Shown: piece after piece, positions 25,162 through 33,718 of the stretch | Layout: each line of letters starts with the position of its first letter | Position numbering within the stretch: position 1 is the first letter of the stretch | Assembly: GCA_013001885.1 (NCBI GenBank) | Contig: JABDLD010000033.1 | Coordinates: 64,709-128,708, forward strand | Reading direction: 5' to 3' | Origin: Lysobacterales bacterium | Lineage (GTDB): Bacteria > Pseudomonadota > Gammaproteobacteria > Xanthomonadales > SZUA-36 | Length of the DNA stretch: 64,000 nt | Notes under the pieces: model-generated | The model's input: only the letters and a program-made list of their open reading frames with translations | Databases searched by the model: none | What the model was told of the DNA's origin: nothing | Translations under genes and position numbers: made by a program

Positions 25162-27882
25162 ATGCTCAATAAGCTGATCACAAAATTAGTCGGCAGCCGG
25201 AATGACCGGCTGGTCCGTAAAATGGCGAAGGCTGTACAGAAGATCAACGATCTGGAAGAGTCCACGAAGGCGCTTTCGGACGATGACCTGAAGGCGAAAA
25301 CGCTTGAGTACCGTCAGCGTCACGAGAACGGCGAGTCGCTCGAGGCTCTGCTGCCCGAAGCTTTCGCGCTGGTCAGAGAAGCATCCTGGCGTACCCTCGA
25401 GCTGCGGCACTATGACGTGCAGTTGATCGGTGGCATGGTGCTGCACCAGGGCAAAATCGCTGAAATGAAGACGGGTGAGGGTAAGACACTGATGGCGACC
25501 CTTGCTGTCTACCTGAATACCCTGACCGGCAAGAGTGCGCATGTAGTAACGGTCAATGAGTACCTGGCGCGACGCGACGCGGAGTGGATGAAGCCGATTT
25601 ACGAAGCGCTCGGCCTGACGGTTGGCGTTGCCATTCCCGGAATGACTCCGGCAGCCAAGCGGGCCGCTTACGCCTGCGATGTCGTTTACGCCACAAACAA
25701 CGAACTCGGGTTCGACTATCTTCGCGACAACATGGCGTTCTCCAGTGACCAGAAGGTTCAGCGTGACCGCTATTTCGCCATCGTGGATGAAGTCGACTCC
25801 ATCCTGATTGACGAGGCGAGAACGCCCCTGATTATCTCGGGGCCGGCCGATGAAACACCCCAGTTGTACGTTCGTATCAACCAGTTGATTCCGAACCTGA
25901 AAAGGGCTGAAATTCTGAGTGAGGAAGAAGGTGAGGCAGGCGACGGCGATTTCACCATTGACGAAAAACAGAAACAGGTCTACCTCACCGAGGACGGCAT
26001 GGCCCATGTCGAGGACTTGATGGTCAAGTCGGGACTGTTGAAAGATGACGATAGCCTGTACAACGCCCAAAACCTCAACCTGGTGCACCACCTGAATGCG
26101 GGCTTGCGGGCGCATCACTTGTTCAATAAAGACGTGGATTACATCATCAAGGATGGCGAAATCGTTATCGTTGATGAATTTACCGGCCGCACGCTGGCCG
26201 GCCGGCGCTGGTCCGAGGGCCTGCACCAGGCCATTGAAGCCAAGGAAGGAGTCCCTATTCAGCGTGAAAACCAGACCCTGGCTTCGATCACGTTTCAGAA
26301 CTACTTCCGGCTTTATGACAAGTTGTCCGGCATGACCGGCACTGCCGATACGGAGGCTTACGAGTTCCAGTCCATTTACGGTCTGGAAGTGGTTGTCATA
26401 CCGACAGCGAAACCGATGATCCGCGATGACAAGGACGATCTGGTTTTCCTGAAGGAGGAGGCCAAGTTCGACGCCATCATCGATGATATCAAGGATTGCG
26501 TTAAACGCGGACAGCCCGTGCTGGTCGGCACAACTTCTATCGAAACATCAGAACTGCTCTCCGGGCTGCTCAAGAAGAGAAAAATAAAGCACGAGGTGCT
26601 TAATGCGAAACAGCATGAGCGTGAAGCGGCTATCGTGGAAAATGCCGGGCGCCCCGAAGCGGTCACAATTGCCACCAACATGGCGGGCCGCGGAACGGAT
26701 ATCGTGCTCGGCGGCAGCCTGGCGGCGGAATTGGCTGCACTTCCGGAAGACGTGGGCAAGGATCAGCGTGAAGCAGTCAGGCAAGCGTGGCAGAAACGCC
26801 ATGAACAGGTGGTCGAGGCGGGCGGGTTGCACATTATCGGAACCGAACGCCACGAATCGCGACGGATCGACAACCAGCTGAGGGGTCGCTCCGGACGCCA
26901 GGGTGATCCGGGGTCATCACGTTTTTACCTTTCCCTGGAAGACAACCTGATGCGGATCTTTGCGTCCGATCGTATGTCCATGCTGATGCAGCGTTTTGGC
27001 ATGAAGGAAGACGAGGCAATCGAGGCGGGCATGCTCAACCGCGCGATCGAAAACGCCCAGCGCAAAGTCGAGGCGCACAACTTCGATGTCAGAAAACACC
27101 TGCTCGATTATGACGACGTTGCGAACGATCAACGCCGGGTCATCTATCAGCAGCGCAATGAACTGATGGAAGCCGATGAGATCGGCGACACGATTATGGA
27201 AATGCGCCACGATGTTTTCAATGATGTCATCAGCCAGTTCATTCCGCCCGGCAGTATCGATGAGCAGTGGGAAGCCGCCGCGCTCGAAAAAGCGCTGGAT
27301 GGAGAATTCGGCATCGATTTGCCGATTACCGCCTGGCTGGCCAAGGAAGAGGATATTCACGAGGAAGTGTTGCGTGAGCGCATCGTTGAATCCGTCGACA
27401 CCCACTTTACCGGTAAAGAGGAGATGACCGGAATCGACGTGATGCGTCATTTTGAGAAAGCGCTGATGCTCAACGTGCTGGATCAAAAGTGGAAAGATCA
27501 CCTGGCCAGCATGGACTACCTGCGCCAGGGAATTGGCCTGCGCGGCTACGCCCAGAAACAACCGATGCAGGAATACAAGCGCGAGTCCTACGAGATGTTC
27601 ACCGAATTGCTGGACAACATCAAACATGAAGTCGTGCGAATTCTTGCCCGTGTACAGGTTCAGGCCGAGGAAGATGTTGAAGCGGTAGAAGCTCGCCGCC
27701 GCAGTGAAGCACAGATGGAGTATCGCCACGATGAGGCCTCTCCAGCCGCGGCAGGGCCAGCGGGTGACGGTGAAGCTGCTCCGGAAACCTATGTCCGCGA
27801 GGGCCGGAAAGTAGGAAGAAACGAACCCTGCCCGTGCGGTTCAGGCAATAAATACAAACATTGCCACGGCAAACTCAGCTAG
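25162..27882 (+). CDS. secA: Preprotein translocase ATPase SecA
   Basis: Motor that drives unfolded precursor proteins through SecYEG. The 906-residue protein has Walker A MKTGEGKT with the lysine at position 108, the DEAD-like [21 protein letters not shown], the preprotein cross-linking domain, [15 protein letters not shown] in the second nucleotide fold, and [10 protein letters not shown]. The C-terminal zinc and SecB-binding tail [18 protein letters not shown] is complete. No good Shine-Dalgarno sequence precedes the ATG, and an 8-codon frame overlaps the start (see findings). The stop overlaps the convergent coaE by 8 bases. mutT, often next, is absent. Confidence 0.99.
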   Translation: MLNKLITKLVGSRNDRLVRKMAKAVQKINDLEESTKALSDDDLKAKTLEYRQRHENGESLEALLPEAFALVREASWRTLELRHYDVQLIGGMVLHQGKIAEMKTGEGKTLMATLAVYLNTLTGKSAHVVTVNEYLARRDAEWMKPIYEALGLTVGVAIPGMTPAAKRAAYACDVVYATNNELGFDYLRDNMAFSSDQKVQRDRYFAIVDEVDSILIDEARTPLIISGPADETPQLYVRINQLIPNLKRAEILSEEEGEAGDGDFTIDEKQKQVYLTEDGMAHVEDLMVKSGLLKDDDSLYNAQNLNLVHHLNAGLRAHHLFNKDVDYIIKDGEIVIVDEFTGRTLAGRRWSEGLHQAIEAKEGVPIQRENQTLASITFQNYFRLYDKLSGMTGTADTEAYEFQSIYGLEVVVIPTAKPMIRDDKDDLVFLKEEAKFDAIIDDIKDCVKRGQPVLVGTTSIETSELLSGLLKKRKIKHEVLNAKQHEREAAIVENAGRPEAVTIATNMAGRGTDIVLGGSLAAELAALPEDVGKDQREAVRQAWQKRHEQVVEAGGLHIIGTERHESRRIDNQLRGRSGRQGDPGSSRFYLSLEDNLMRIFASDRMSMLMQRFGMKEDEAIEAGMLNRAIENAQRKVEAHNFDVRKHLLDYDDVANDQRRVIYQQRNELMEADEIGDTIMEMRHDVFNDVISQFIPPGSIDEQWEAAALEKALDGEFGIDLPITAWLAKEEDIHEEVLRERIVESVDTHFTGKEEMTGIDVMRHFEKALMLNVLDQKWKDHLASMDYLRQGIGLRGYAQKQPMQEYKRESYEMFTELLDNIKHEVVRILARVQVQAEEDVEAVEARRRSEAQMEYRHDEASPAAAGPAGDGEAAPETYVREGRKVGRNEPCPCGSGNKYKHCHGKLS

Positions 27883-28489
27883 AGGACTGACTCAGGCTCA
27901 GATACTTTTCATGCAGTGATTTGACTTTCTCCGGCAGTTCGGAGCGTTTTCCGCTGTTTTCAATGATGTCGTCGGCCAGTGCAAGGCGGGTCTCCCGGCT
28001 GGCCTGTGAATTCAAGATAGCGCTAGCCTGATCGCGACTGATCCGGTCGCGCGCCATGACACGCTCAATTTGCAGCTCCTCGCTGACGTCGACCACCAGC
28101 ACCCGGTCAATCCATGCATAGGATGATGATTCGGCATACAACGGGATGACGATGATGCAGTAGGGCGCGTCCAGAGCTCTTACCCGGCGCAATACCTCTT
28201 CGCCAATGCGTGGATGAAGAATGGCCTCGAGTCGGGTTTTCTGTTTCGGATCGGAAAATATTTCCTGCCGCATTCTGCTGCGGTTCAGGCCGCCATTCGA
28301 ATCCAGGAAGTCCTTACCGAATTCGTCGGCAATGTGCTTCAGCGCCGGCTTGCCCGGTTGCACCACTTCCCGTGCGATCCTGTCGGTGTCCACGACAGGG
28401 GTTCCCAGTTGTTCGAAACAGTCAGACACGGCCGATTTACCGGACGCGATACCGCCAGTGAGAACGACCGTGAAAATACCGTATTTCAA
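27875..28489 (-). CDS. coaE: Dephospho-CoA kinase
   Basis: Last step of coenzyme A synthesis, phosphorylating the 3'-hydroxyl of the ribose. The 204-residue protein has the P-loop [14 protein letters not shown] at about residues 10-23, [13 protein letters not shown], and the lid-region [13 protein letters not shown]. Located three bases after pilD and coexpressed with the pil genes, the same coaE-pilD-pilC-pilB order known in Pseudomonas and Xanthomonas. It converges on secA with an 8-base overlap of the two coding ends. Confidence 0.97.
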   Translation of the reverse strand: MKYGIFTVVLTGGIASGKSAVSDCFEQLGTPVVDTDRIAREVVQPGKPALKHIADEFGKDFLDSNGGLNRSRMRQEIFSDPKQKTRLEAILHPRIGEEVLRRVRALDAPYCIIVIPLYAESSSYAWIDRVLVVDVSEELQIERVMARDRISRDQASAILNSQASRETRLALADDIIENSGKRSELPEKVKSLHEKYLSLSQSSS

Positions 28490-28491
28490 GC

Positions 28492-29358
28492 CTAGCCAAA
28501 TCCACCGGAGCGGATATAGGAATCAATGATCTGCTGCCCCCAGATGAGCGCAATCCATCCTGCCGCCGCTATGAATGGGCCGAAGGGCATCGGCTTGTCT
28601 TTCTTCAGCCGCCCCGTTCCCATCAGGGTCAGGCCGACAACTGCGCCGACCACAGAAGACAACAGCACGATCAGCGGCAGCATCTGCCACCCCATCCAGG
28701 CGCCCAACGCGGCCAGAAGCTTGAAATCACCATACCCCATGCCTTCCTTTCCGGTCAGCAGGCGAAAAAGGTGATAGATCGACCACAGGACCAGGTAGCC
28801 CGCAATCGCGCCGATGACACTGGTCGCGAGCCCGATATGGATCGACCAGAAACTGATCAGGATACCGGCCCACATCAGAGGGATGGTCATGTTGTCGGGA
28901 AGCAGCTGGTGGTCGATATCAATCCCGGCCAGCGCAATTAGTACCGCCGTCAGAAAAAGGGCGGTCAGGCCCTGAAAAGTCGGCCCGAAGTGCCAGATGG
29001 TGATCACGAACAGGAGCGCGGTGAGAAGCTCGATAATCGGGTATCGCGGCGAGATTCGCGCTTTGCAGGCGGAACAGCGCCCGCGCAGTGCGAGATAGGA
29101 TACCAAGGGGATATTTTCATGGGCCCTGATGCCGTGCCCGCATTTCGTGCAGTGTGAGCGCGAAAAAACCAGGCCTGGCGGACGCTCTTCTTCAGCGGCC
29201 TCCATTTCCAGCAGGTCCCGGCACTGGCATCTCCAGTCGTATTCCAGCAACGGCGGGATTCTGAGAATGACGACGTTCAGGAAGCTGCCGATGAGCGCCC
29301 CAAAAACGAACACCCCTGCGTAAAGCAGGGGCGCCGATTCAAAAATAATGTCCAGCAT
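28492..29358 (-). CDS. pilD: Type IV prepilin peptidase / N-methyltransferase
   Basis: Integral membrane aspartyl protease that removes prepilin leaders and N-methylates the new N-terminal Phe. The 288-residue protein has about eight hydrophobic segments. The cytoplasmic loop holds two CXXC pairs (HCTKCGHG and GRCSACKAR, about residues 69-98) required for methylation. The catalytic aspartates lie in AGIDIDHQLLPD and in the GYGD motif GYGDFKLLAALGAWMGW. Substrates in the window are the two pilins at 32.4 and 33.1 kb. It lies 25 bases downstream of pilC. Confidence 0.97.
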   Translation of the reverse strand: MLDIIFESAPLLYAGVFVFGALIGSFLNVVILRIPPLLEYDWRCQCRDLLEMEAAEEERPPGLVFSRSHCTKCGHGIRAHENIPLVSYLALRGRCSACKARISPRYPIIELLTALLFVITIWHFGPTFQGLTALFLTAVLIALAGIDIDHQLLPDNMTIPLMWAGILISFWSIHIGLATSVIGAIAGYLVLWSIYHLFRLLTGKEGMGYGDFKLLAALGAWMGWQMLPLIVLLSSVVGAVVGLTLMGTGRLKKDKPMPFGPFIAAAGWIALIWGQQIIDSYIRSGGFG

Positions 29359-29383
29359 ATTGTGCGAGATGCCTCAGTCCGCC

Positions 29384-30604
29384 TTAAATGACGGCAGCCA
29401 TCTTGAAGATCGGCAGGTACATGGCAATTACCATCGTACCCACGATAACGCCGATAAATATGATGATCAGCGGTTCCAGAAGGCTGCTCAGCGCATCCAC
29501 AGCGTTACTCACTTCCTCCTCGTACGCTTCGGCGACCTTGATCAACATCTCGTCCAGTGAACCCGCCTCTTCACCAATGGCGGCCATCTGGATCACCATG
29601 CTGGGAAACACACCAACTTGTTGCATGGCCATTTGCAGCTGATGTCCCACGGCCACGTCTTCCCGGATTCTTGCAGCGGCCAGGTCGAATACCCGGTTGC
29701 CGGTAGCACCCGAAACGATTCTCAACGCGTCCACCAGCGGTACGCCGGCCGCGAAGGTAATGGCGAGCGTGCGGCAAAAACGGGCGATGGCGGCCTGCTC
29801 CAGAATTTTACCGACTATCGGAATTTTCAGGGAAGTCCGATCAATCCAATGGGCGAATTTCGTCGATCGTTTCTTGGCCATGATGAGGCCGGTAACGACC
29901 GCTATAAAACCGACCAGTACATAAAGGCCGTTGGCTCTGAGATATCGCGAGGCATTGACCACCATCTTGGTGAATGCGGGCAGGTCGGCGCCAAAACTTT
30001 TGAAAATTCCTTCAAACTGGGGAATCACATAGATCAGCAGAATAGAGGAAACGATGATGGCAACCGCGATCACGGCAGCCGGGTAGTACAAGGCCTTCTT
30101 GATTTTTCCCTTGATGCTCTCGATTCGCTCTTTGTGCGTCGCAATGTCATCGAGGATCGTATCGAGCACACCGGCACTCTCGCCGGCTTTCACCAGGTTG
30201 GTATAAAGCTCGTCGAACTGGACCGGGTACTCTTCCAGGGCTTCGTGCAGCGAGCTGCCAGACTCGACATCGGCACGAATCTTGTCCACCATCGCCCGCA
30301 TTTTTGCGTTCTTGACGCCCCCGGAAATGATCTGAAAAGCAGTGACCAGCGGCACGCCAGATTTGAGCATGGTGGCCAGTTGGCGGCTGAACACGGCGAT
30401 GTCTTTTGCGCTGATCCGGCCGCCGGCCCCGCCGAACAGTGGCTTGGGCTTCTTCTTGACGCTGATAGGGTTAATGCCCTGGCGCCGCAATTCTGCGCGG
30501 ACGAGATTGGGCGTTGTGGCGATTTGCTGGCCTTTCAGCTTGGTGCCACGTTTGTCCCTGCCTTGCCAGAGAAAGACGGTTGGTTGTACTTGAGTCGTTG
30601 CCAT
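29384..30604 (-). CDS. pilC: Type IV pilus inner-membrane platform protein
   Basis: Platform that couples the PilB and PilT motors to pilin extraction. The 406-residue protein shows two repeats of the T2SS_F domain (about residues 75-195 and 275-400) with hydrophobic segments at about 170-195, 215-240 and 375-400. Characteristic sequences are FSRQLATMLKSGVPL and FCRTLAITFAAGVPLVDAL, followed by IGEEAGSLDEMLIKVA. It sits three bases after pilB. Nothing unusual. Confidence 0.97.
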   Translation of the reverse strand: MATTQVQPTVFLWQGRDKRGTKLKGQQIATTPNLVRAELRRQGINPISVKKKPKPLFGGAGGRISAKDIAVFSRQLATMLKSGVPLVTAFQIISGGVKNAKMRAMVDKIRADVESGSSLHEALEEYPVQFDELYTNLVKAGESAGVLDTILDDIATHKERIESIKGKIKKALYYPAAVIAVAIIVSSILLIYVIPQFEGIFKSFGADLPAFTKMVVNASRYLRANGLYVLVGFIAVVTGLIMAKKRSTKFAHWIDRTSLKIPIVGKILEQAAIARFCRTLAITFAAGVPLVDALRIVSGATGNRVFDLAAARIREDVAVGHQLQMAMQQVGVFPSMVIQMAAIGEEAGSLDEMLIKVAEAYEEEVSNAVDALSSLLEPLIIIFIGVIVGTMVIAMYLPIFKMAAVI

Positions 30605-30607
30605 AAC

Positions 30608-32320
30608 CTAATCCTTGGTTACACGGTTAATTTCAATCAGATCTGTGATTCCCTTTGAAACTTTATTTAAAGCAGATTGCCTCAGATCGATAATTCCTTC
30701 TTTCCTGGCCTGCTCGGCAATGCGCAGTGCGTTGCCTTCTTCCAGAATGATCCGGGCAATGTCATCCGTTATCGGCATGACTTCGAAAATGCCCGTCCGG
30801 CCCCGGTAGCCCTCATTGCATTCGCTGCAGCCGCCGGGCTGGTAAAGCGTCAGGTCCTCCAGTTCGTGCTTCTGAAACCCTGCCTGGAGAAGAGCCTCCG
30901 GCGGAAGTTCCAGTTTTTTCTTGCACGTATGCAGGGTTCTGAGAAGCCGCTGCGCCACGACAATATTCACTGCCGAGGTAATGTTATAACTTGGGACACC
31001 CATGTTCATCAAGCGCGTGATGGATTGTGGAGCGTCGTTGGTATGCAGGGTGGACAAGACCAGGTGGCCGGTTTGTGCTGCCTTGATCGCGATTTCCGCG
31101 GTTTCGATGTCGCGTATCTCCCCCACCATGATTACATCAGGATCCTGGCGCAGGAACGCCCGGAGCGCGCGAGCGAAGGTCATGCCCTGCTTGGTGTTTT
31201 GCTGGACCTGATTGATGCCGTGCACCCGAATTTCAACGGGATCCTCAACCGTTGAGATGTTTCTGCCTTCATCGTTGAGCAATTGCAGGGCGGTATAGAG
31301 GGATACCGTCTTACCGCTTCCCGTCGGACCGGTGGATAGCACCATGCCGTAGGGCTTCTTGACTGCCTCGTAATAAATTTTCTGCTGGTCCTTGTCGAAA
31401 CCCAGTTGCTCAATGCCCAGCTTGGTGGCTGAGGAATCCAGGATACGAAGCACAACCTTTTCGCCAAACAGCGTCGGACAGGTGCTCGCCCTGAAATCAA
31501 TGCTCTTGCTGCGGGAAAGGTTTAGCTTGATACGGCCGTCCTGCGGCACGCGCTTTTCCGCGATGTCGAGACCAGCCATAACCTTGAGCCTGGATGACAA
31601 TCGGCGTGACATCTGGATGGGCGGACCGGCGACGTTTTTCAGCACGCCATCGAGGCGGTAGCGAATCCGGTAGCGTGCCTCGTACGGCTCAAAGTGAATG
31701 TCGGACGCGCCTTTTCTTATGGCATCCAGCAATACTTTGTTGATAAAGCGCACCACCGGCGTCTCATCGACCGCCGGATCGCCACTGTCATCGGTGGTTT
31801 CTGTGTCGAGCTGAAAACCGACGTCTTCAAGGCCTTCTTCGTCTTCGAATTCGTCAAAGGCGGGGCTGGTGGCGTCCATTGCCCGCTGGATGGCTGACTC
31901 GACCTGGTCTGCGGCAATCAGTATGGGCTCGACATGGAAGCCCGAGCTGAATGCTATTTCATCGATCAGTTCGTGATCCGTCGGATCTTTCATCCCGATG
32001 AACAGCTGGTTCCCGCGCAGATGCAGCGGCAGGGCCTGGTGCTTTTCGATTAAGGCTTCGCTAACCAAGCCTATCGGCGCCTGGTTCAAATCGAATGCAG
32101 CGATATCAATCAGTGGAATTCCGTATTCTTCCGCTGCGGCCGACGCAAGAGCCGCGGCGTCAGCTGCGCCGGTCTTGATCAGCCATCCCAACAGTGTCTT
32201 GTTTTTCTTGTTGGACTGGGTGCAGGCGTTTTCAGCCGCAACCGCATCCAGGATGTTCTCCTCCACCAAGCGGCGGGCGAGACCATTCAAATTGCTGGTG
32301 ACCTTTAATTCAGTGTTCAT
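30608..32320 (-). CDS. pilB: Type IV pilus assembly ATPase
   Basis: Hexameric cytoplasmic motor that drives pilus extension. The 570-residue protein has an N-terminal MshEN/T2SSE_N domain, then the secretion ATPase core with Walker A GPTGSGKTVSLYT near residue 330, Walker B PDVIMVGEIRD and the His box LVLSTLHTNDA. A zinc-binding tetracysteine set follows (HTCKKK ... GGCSECNEGYRGRTG) at about residues 460-510. It lies downstream of the first pilin, with a candidate promoter in the 91-base gap, and is followed by pilC and pilD. Confidence 0.98.
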   Translation of the reverse strand: MNTELKVTSNLNGLARRLVEENILDAVAAENACTQSNKKNKTLLGWLIKTGAADAAALASAAAEEYGIPLIDIAAFDLNQAPIGLVSEALIEKHQALPLHLRGNQLFIGMKDPTDHELIDEIAFSSGFHVEPILIAADQVESAIQRAMDATSPAFDEFEDEEGLEDVGFQLDTETTDDSGDPAVDETPVVRFINKVLLDAIRKGASDIHFEPYEARYRIRYRLDGVLKNVAGPPIQMSRRLSSRLKVMAGLDIAEKRVPQDGRIKLNLSRSKSIDFRASTCPTLFGEKVVLRILDSSATKLGIEQLGFDKDQQKIYYEAVKKPYGMVLSTGPTGSGKTVSLYTALQLLNDEGRNISTVEDPVEIRVHGINQVQQNTKQGMTFARALRAFLRQDPDVIMVGEIRDIETAEIAIKAAQTGHLVLSTLHTNDAPQSITRLMNMGVPSYNITSAVNIVVAQRLLRTLHTCKKKLELPPEALLQAGFQKHELEDLTLYQPGGCSECNEGYRGRTGIFEVMPITDDIARIILEEGNALRIAEQARKEGIIDLRQSALNKVSKGITDLIEINRVTKD

Positions 32321-32348
32321 CAGCGGGTCGCTCCATGTTCCCGATTGT

Positions 32349-32379
32349 ATTATACCTATTTATCACTTGATGTCTGCAA
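32349..32379 (-). promoter_or_regulatory. Candidate sigma-70 promoter for pilB
   Basis: On the minus strand TTGCAG (32379-32374) is followed after 19 bases by a perfect TATAAT (32354-32349). A transcript would start near 32342 and reach the pilB ATG at 32320 with GGAG in its leader. The long spacer makes this moderate evidence, but it would let pilB-pilC-pilD-coaE be transcribed apart from the pilins. Confidence 0.45.
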
Positions 32380-32411
32380 GTTATTGTGGAATATGAATAA
32401 ACGCTTCGACC

Positions 32412-32894
32412 TCAGCTTCTGCAACTGTTGGGCAGCAGCCAGTTCGGGGTATTGCTGCTTGAACACTTCCACTCAAACTTGCCAGATCCTGCCGTCAAGT
32501 CCCCGGTCATCAGAAGAACCGGGTCAGGTGACTGCCCGGTGTTCTTTGTGGTGACTGTAATCAACGGACTGCGGCACGGGCCCCTGACCTGAATGTCGGC
32601 GACGTAATCTTCGGCATCGGTACCCTCGCTAAAACCGTAACCCACCATGCTATTGTCAGCGATGTTCAGTAGCGGGTCTTCGATACAGGCACTGCTGACC
32701 GCGGTTTTGGTGGAATTGGCCAGGCTCAGCCCCTCTGTAACTTTCGCGCGGATGGTGTAGTTGGAATATACCGGCAATGCGAGTGCCAGTATAATGGCGA
32801 CGATCGCGATCACGATCATCAGTTCGATCAGTGTGAACCCGCGGTAATGCAGCAGATTACGCGTAAATGCATTTGGATGGTTTTTCGCTGTCAT
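32412..32894 (-). CDS. pilA: Type IV major-pilin-like protein (first of tandem pair)
   Basis: Prepilin with the type IVa signature: leader ending in Gly, then [22 protein letters not shown] with the invariant Glu5. From the ATG at 32894 the product is 160 aa, with a 19-residue leader (longer than the usual 6-7) and a 141-residue mature part. An upstream extension of the frame is not pilin-like and is rejected. Four cysteines are present, and the last two enclose a 13-residue D-loop before a C-terminal Arg-Ser. It is paralogous to the pilin at 33.1 kb, sharing [12 protein letters not shown] and the cysteine pattern. A strong terminator separates the two, so this copy probably has its own, perhaps weaker, expression. 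Confidence 0.9.
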   Translation of the reverse strand: MTAKNHPNAFTRNLLHYRGFTLIELMIVIAIVAIILALALPVYSNYTIRAKVTEGLSLANSTKTAVSSACIEDPLLNIADNSMVGYGFSEGTDAEDYVADIQVRGPCRSPLITVTTKNTGQSPDPVLLMTGDLTAGSGKFEWKCSSSNTPNWLLPNSCRS

Positions 32895-32921
32895 TGGACT
32901 CAACTGCCCCATTTGATCATA

Positions 32922-32940
32922 TTGGAACCCCATGTTCCAA
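32922..32940. repeat. Perfect inverted repeat upstream of the first pilin
   Basis: TTGGAAC (32922-32928) and GTTCCAA (32934-32940) surround CCCAT, 28 bases before the pilin ATG on the minus strand. This is the size and symmetry of an operator for a dimeric regulator, but it could also be a 5'-leader hairpin. Confidence 0.4.
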
Positions 32941-33023
32941 ATTTTTAGAAAAAGGTTGTCTTTTTTTAGTCTTGAATTTTCTTGTGAGTAAGACAACTAC
33001 GAAACTGCTGGATCTTCAGGCAA

Positions 33024-33055
33024 AAAAAACCCCCGAGTTGGGTCGGGGGTTTTTT
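33024..33055 (-). terminator. Strong intrinsic terminator downstream of the second pilin
   Basis: CCCCCGA and TCGGGGG form a perfect GC-rich stem around GTTGGG, flanked by A-runs on one side and T-runs on the other (33024-33055), so it would work in both directions. It lies 15 bases past the pilin stop at 33070 and before the next pilin gene. It should end most transcripts from the sigma-54 pilin promoter. Confidence 0.88.
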
Positions 33056-33069
33056 CCATGCTTTTAAAA

Positions 33070-33519
33070 TTATGAACGGCATGAAGTTGGTACGTGCTGC
33101 GGAAGTCCTGCCGTGGTCGTGCAGTCCCATTCGATCTGTCCGGAACCGACTTGAACATCGCCAGTCAGCAACAGGGTAGGATTGGTCGCGGCGCCCGTAT
33201 TCTGGGTTACGACTGTTACGGTAGGTGCAGCGCAAGTTCCACCGACCGTGACGCTGGCAACGTAATCATCATCATCGGCTCCAGCGACGAAGACGTAGCC
33301 TGAGTCGTCAGCAGGAGTGGCCAGCGGGTCTGACTGGCAGGTTTCGGACACCGCAAGTTTCGGTGAAGCCGCCACTGACAAACCTTCAGTCACTTTGGCA
33401 CGAATGGTGTAGTCCTGGTACGCGGGCAGAGCCAGCGCCAGCAGAATGGCGACGATCGCGATAACGATCATCAGTTCGATCAAGGTAAAACCTTTTGAAA
33501 CGCGTTTCATGTTTTTCAC
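33070..33519 (-). CDS. pilA: Type IV major pilin (second of tandem pair, sigma-54 promoter)
   Basis: Prepilin with leader ending KRVSKG and mature N terminus [23 protein letters not shown] choose GTG at 33519 because AGGAGGG (33533-33527) is seven bases upstream; an in-frame ATG three codons later would shorten the leader from 10 to 7 residues. Mature length is about 139. Four cysteines match those of the neighbouring pilin, with a 13-residue C-terminal loop ending in SCRS. An excellent ribosome-binding site, a near-consensus sigma-54 promoter and a private terminator mark it as the highly expressed major pilin. Cleavage would be by PilD. Confidence 0.95.
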   Translation of the reverse strand: MKNMKRVSKGFTLIELMIVIAIVAILLALALPAYQDYTIRAKVTEGLSVAASPKLAVSETCQSDPLATPADDSGYVFVAGADDDDYVASVTVGGTCAAPTVTVVTQNTGAATNPTLLLTGDVQVGSGQIEWDCTTTAGLPQHVPTSCRS

Positions 33520-33606
33520 AAAATTACCCTCCTGGTAAATAATAAAGTGGACGTTGACGACCACTTCTCAAATATCCCTTTTAAATCGGGATCGCGGGAA
33601 ATAAGA

Positions 33607-33622
33607 AGCAAATTATGTGCCA
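33607..33622 (-). promoter_or_regulatory. Sigma-54 promoter of the major pilin
   Basis: On the minus strand TGGCAC (33622-33617), five bases, then TTGCT (33611-33607) matches the -24/-12 consensus TGGCAC-N5-TTGCW completely. Transcription would begin near 33596, about 77 bases before the pilin start. TGTC-containing, T-rich sites upstream at 33711-33708 and 33686-33683 resemble PilR-binding sequences. PilR itself is encoded at 35.3-36.7 kb. No gene lies in the 200-base spacer 33520-33718. Confidence 0.9.
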
Positions 33623-33718
33623 GATAATCGGTTTCAATAAAATCAATAAGATAGAGAAATTATTATGAGTTGTTTCAAAATCGACATTATTATTTTTGGC
33701 ACATTGTGACAAAAAACG

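Noticed and set aside
32895-32996. 34-residue upstream extension of the first pilin
   Set aside because: It has no prepilin-leader character and would place the cleavage site more than 50 residues in; the ATG at 32894 is better.
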